Source of the DNA: Campylorhamphus procurvoides
Lineage: Eukaryota > Chordata > Aves > Passeriformes > Dendrocolaptidae
Length of the DNA: 64,000 nucleotides
Assembly (NCBI GenBank): GCA_013396655.1
Contig: WBMV01007500.1
Location: forward strand, 248,001 to 312,000
Direction of reading: 5' to 3'
Made by a program: the position numbers and the translations under genes
In this document: one piece after another, positions 61,896-64,000 of the stretch
Layout: each line of letters opens with the position of its first letter
Position numbering within the stretch: position 1 is the stretch's first letter
Notes under the pieces: model-generated
The model's input: the letters and a program-made list of their open reading frames with translations, nothing else
The model's database searches: none
Told to the model about the DNA's origin: nothing

Positions 61896-64000
61896 AAAGC
61901 TGGATGTTGGCGACTGTGTGTCTGCTGTGTACTGTGTTGCAGTGCCACAGTTGTAACTCACTGAGGAATCCAGGTAAAGTGAATGGTAAAAACCCCAGAC
62001 TCAACAAGACTCTCTGAAAACACAGCTCCTCTAGAAAAACTCATGGAGCATCAAACTCCATAGATACTTTCACATTTTTGTAGGTTTTGGCCCAAATGTA
62101 AAGGCTGATCATTCTTAGAAAAATTATGTTTCAAATCTGGCCAGAATCCACAGGGAAAGCTGTATGTTAAAATTGTCCTTTATAGTATGTTAAAAGATCC
62201 TGGGAAGAGATAAGAGGGGATTTCAGGGAATGACCCAAATAAAATCCTTTGTACAACAGGAGTAGGAGCCTGTTTGCAAGGTAGGCTGGTACCAGAATAA
62301 ACAGGTGACATGCTGAAGCCATCAAACCCAAACAGCACTTGGAGAGTGGGGATTTAAGAGCCAATATTGCAAAATGTTTTCTAATCAATGTGCATATCTG
62401 GATTATTTATGTGCCTAGGGAAGAATTGAAAGTGCAAGTTTAGGGCAATTTGCCTCAGTTGCCTTTCTACTCAAAGGAACTAATGTTCATAATCATGATA
62501 CTTGATTTACATACATAAGTGCATTGTCCTGAAAATTGCAATAGTAGTGGCTGAAGTAGAATTACTGGTAGAAATTTAAGATTATTAGATTATTACACGA
62601 ATTAATTAATGAGACTTTCAGTATGCAATGTCCACATTTTGACTTTAAATGTGTTTTGAAGTCTATATAAATAACTCAATACTGGTGTGTCCAGGCAATG
62701 AATCATTTTCTTCTGCAGGAAAATTTTGAGACATTTAGTCCAGGCATTCCTCAGATGCAGCTCTTCTCAGGAAGTAGCTGGTTTTATTATTGAGAGTGCT
62801 TTAAATTCCATGTTGATAGCGCAGTTGTCTGGAAACCTGTCAGACTTTGAAGAAGGGTAGGTGAACACGCACCAAAGTGGACAGGTTGTCTTAACCCCCA
62901 AGAACTAACGTGAAAACCTTTGTTCATTTCTATTGACTCATCTCAGTGCATCTCCAATCAGTATGTAGGAGCTATTCCAAAGGGGATAAGGTCCTTTCCT
63001 TCAATATTATGCACTCAGAGTCAAGCAAAGGATCAAGGTCTTCTCTTGCTGTAATGATCAAGAGATGCTTGCCTCATGGGCTGTAAGTTACTATGTACAG
63101 ACTTTGCTGTAAATTCATCTTAGACTTTACTAGACAAACCCTTCTCATGGTGGCAAAATGAGTGTTTTATCCTCCCCTGCCCCGAACCATTAATTTCTGC
63201 TTTTTCCATTGGAGTTCACTGTCCAGCCCTGCTGTGCTAATAAGACTCTGTGAGACCAGAGTATAACCTGGACCAGCAACATAATCTGAGGTTAAAAATT
63301 AATGTGTTTTTTTTTACCCTAATCCAAATTTCTGGCAACAAGCAGAACTGAATTATGATTGGAGATCTGAGTAGTACAACCTGAATTTATGTTCAGAAGT
63401 CATGTTGTGCTGGCACACACATCTTTTGAACCTTGAGAGTTACATATTTCACCTTTGCTCAATTACAACCATATCTGTCCATTCTTCACTCCTCAGCTCC
63501 AGAGTTATTGGTTTAGTTTTAACATTGTGATAAAATAGATATATATTTTAAGCTGTTTGAGAGTTGACTGACATTGTGGAAATAACAGCAGCACAGAAGC
63601 ACAAATAACAGTATAAATAAAGCAGTTCTGACAGCCAATTTTCATGGGACCCACTGTCTTTTCATTGGCCCAATTTTCCAGGAATTGCCCAGATGGAAAA
63701 TTATCACATCCAAGAAGCCTAAACAGTGGGGGTTTTAACATCATTCCTGAATGTGAGCTGTACTTACACTTCAAATCCCTGAAAAACCACAATACTATTA
63801 AACCCTTAAAATCAAAGAGTCCAAAAAATAAAGGATTGATATTAATGCCAGGGAAACAGTGACAGCAAAGGGGTGTCTGTTCTCCTGCTATCAGTATTTC
63901 CATGTGTAGACATATACAACACATACCAGAACAAGGAGCAGTAGCTTCATTTAGTATGCAGATTTCCCTAAAACTTTAGGAAAGAATGTGTCAAAATGCT
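61896..64000. other. noncoding sequence, no recognised element
   Basis: No gene or element was recognised. The 139-codon - strand frame at 63505-63924 has no recognisable domain and no supporting context. The window ends in unique-looking AT-rich sequence. Confidence 0.5.

Noticed and set aside
63505..63924. 139-codon - strand open frame
   Set aside because: No motif, no splice-site context and ordinary noncoding composition. Probably chance.
1..64000. CRISPR arrays, operons, phage or other prokaryotic systems
   Set aside because: No regularly spaced repeats and no dense long reading frames. The retroelements identify a bird genome.

Overview
This window is vertebrate nuclear DNA, most likely from a passerine bird, and I find no protein-coding gene in it. 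It is AT-rich and depleted in CpG, has no long open reading frames, and none of its short ORFs has a recognisable domain except relics of CR1 reverse transcriptase. The avian assignment rests on many CR1 retroposon copies with the typical 3' ends (a GTTGGACT-like motif, then TTCCAACC and ATTCTATG or ATTCTGTG repeats). The passerine assignment rests on one SINE with a tRNA-Ile(AAU)-derived head joined to a CR1 tail (31020-31155), the structure known as TguSINE1. An avian endogenous-retrovirus LTR at 55596-56017 fits the same picture.

Layout: 1-14147 holds almost no recognisable mobile DNA, only short simple repeats and unannotated single-copy sequence. From 14148 to about 42000 there are scattered CR1 tails, one 646-bp antisense CR1 copy (23157-23802), the SINE, and stretches that look like candidate conserved noncoding elements (about 27860-28450 and 34850-35200). 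From 42000 to 62000 the density of retroelements rises: a CR1 tail at 42000, a heavily decayed 2.2-kb CR1 that still follows the endonuclease-then-reverse-transcriptase order (48640-50828), further CR1 pieces at 52776, 54701, 57652 and 61471, the solo LTR, and a 1.5-kb pyrimidine-rich block (53000-54560) that may be a very old LINE. The last 2 kb look like plain unique sequence.

No set of genes works together here. The window is best read as a gene desert or a very large intron. Any function would be regulatory and needs cross-species alignment to show. I found no sign of an operon, CRISPR array, prokaryotic system, functional tRNA, rRNA or other structured RNA gene, and no undescribed system that the sequence can support. 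The most informative items are the SINE and its apparent partner LINE lying 7.2 kb apart, the LTR with a putative 5-bp target duplication, and a CR1 copy flanked by a possible 8-bp duplication.
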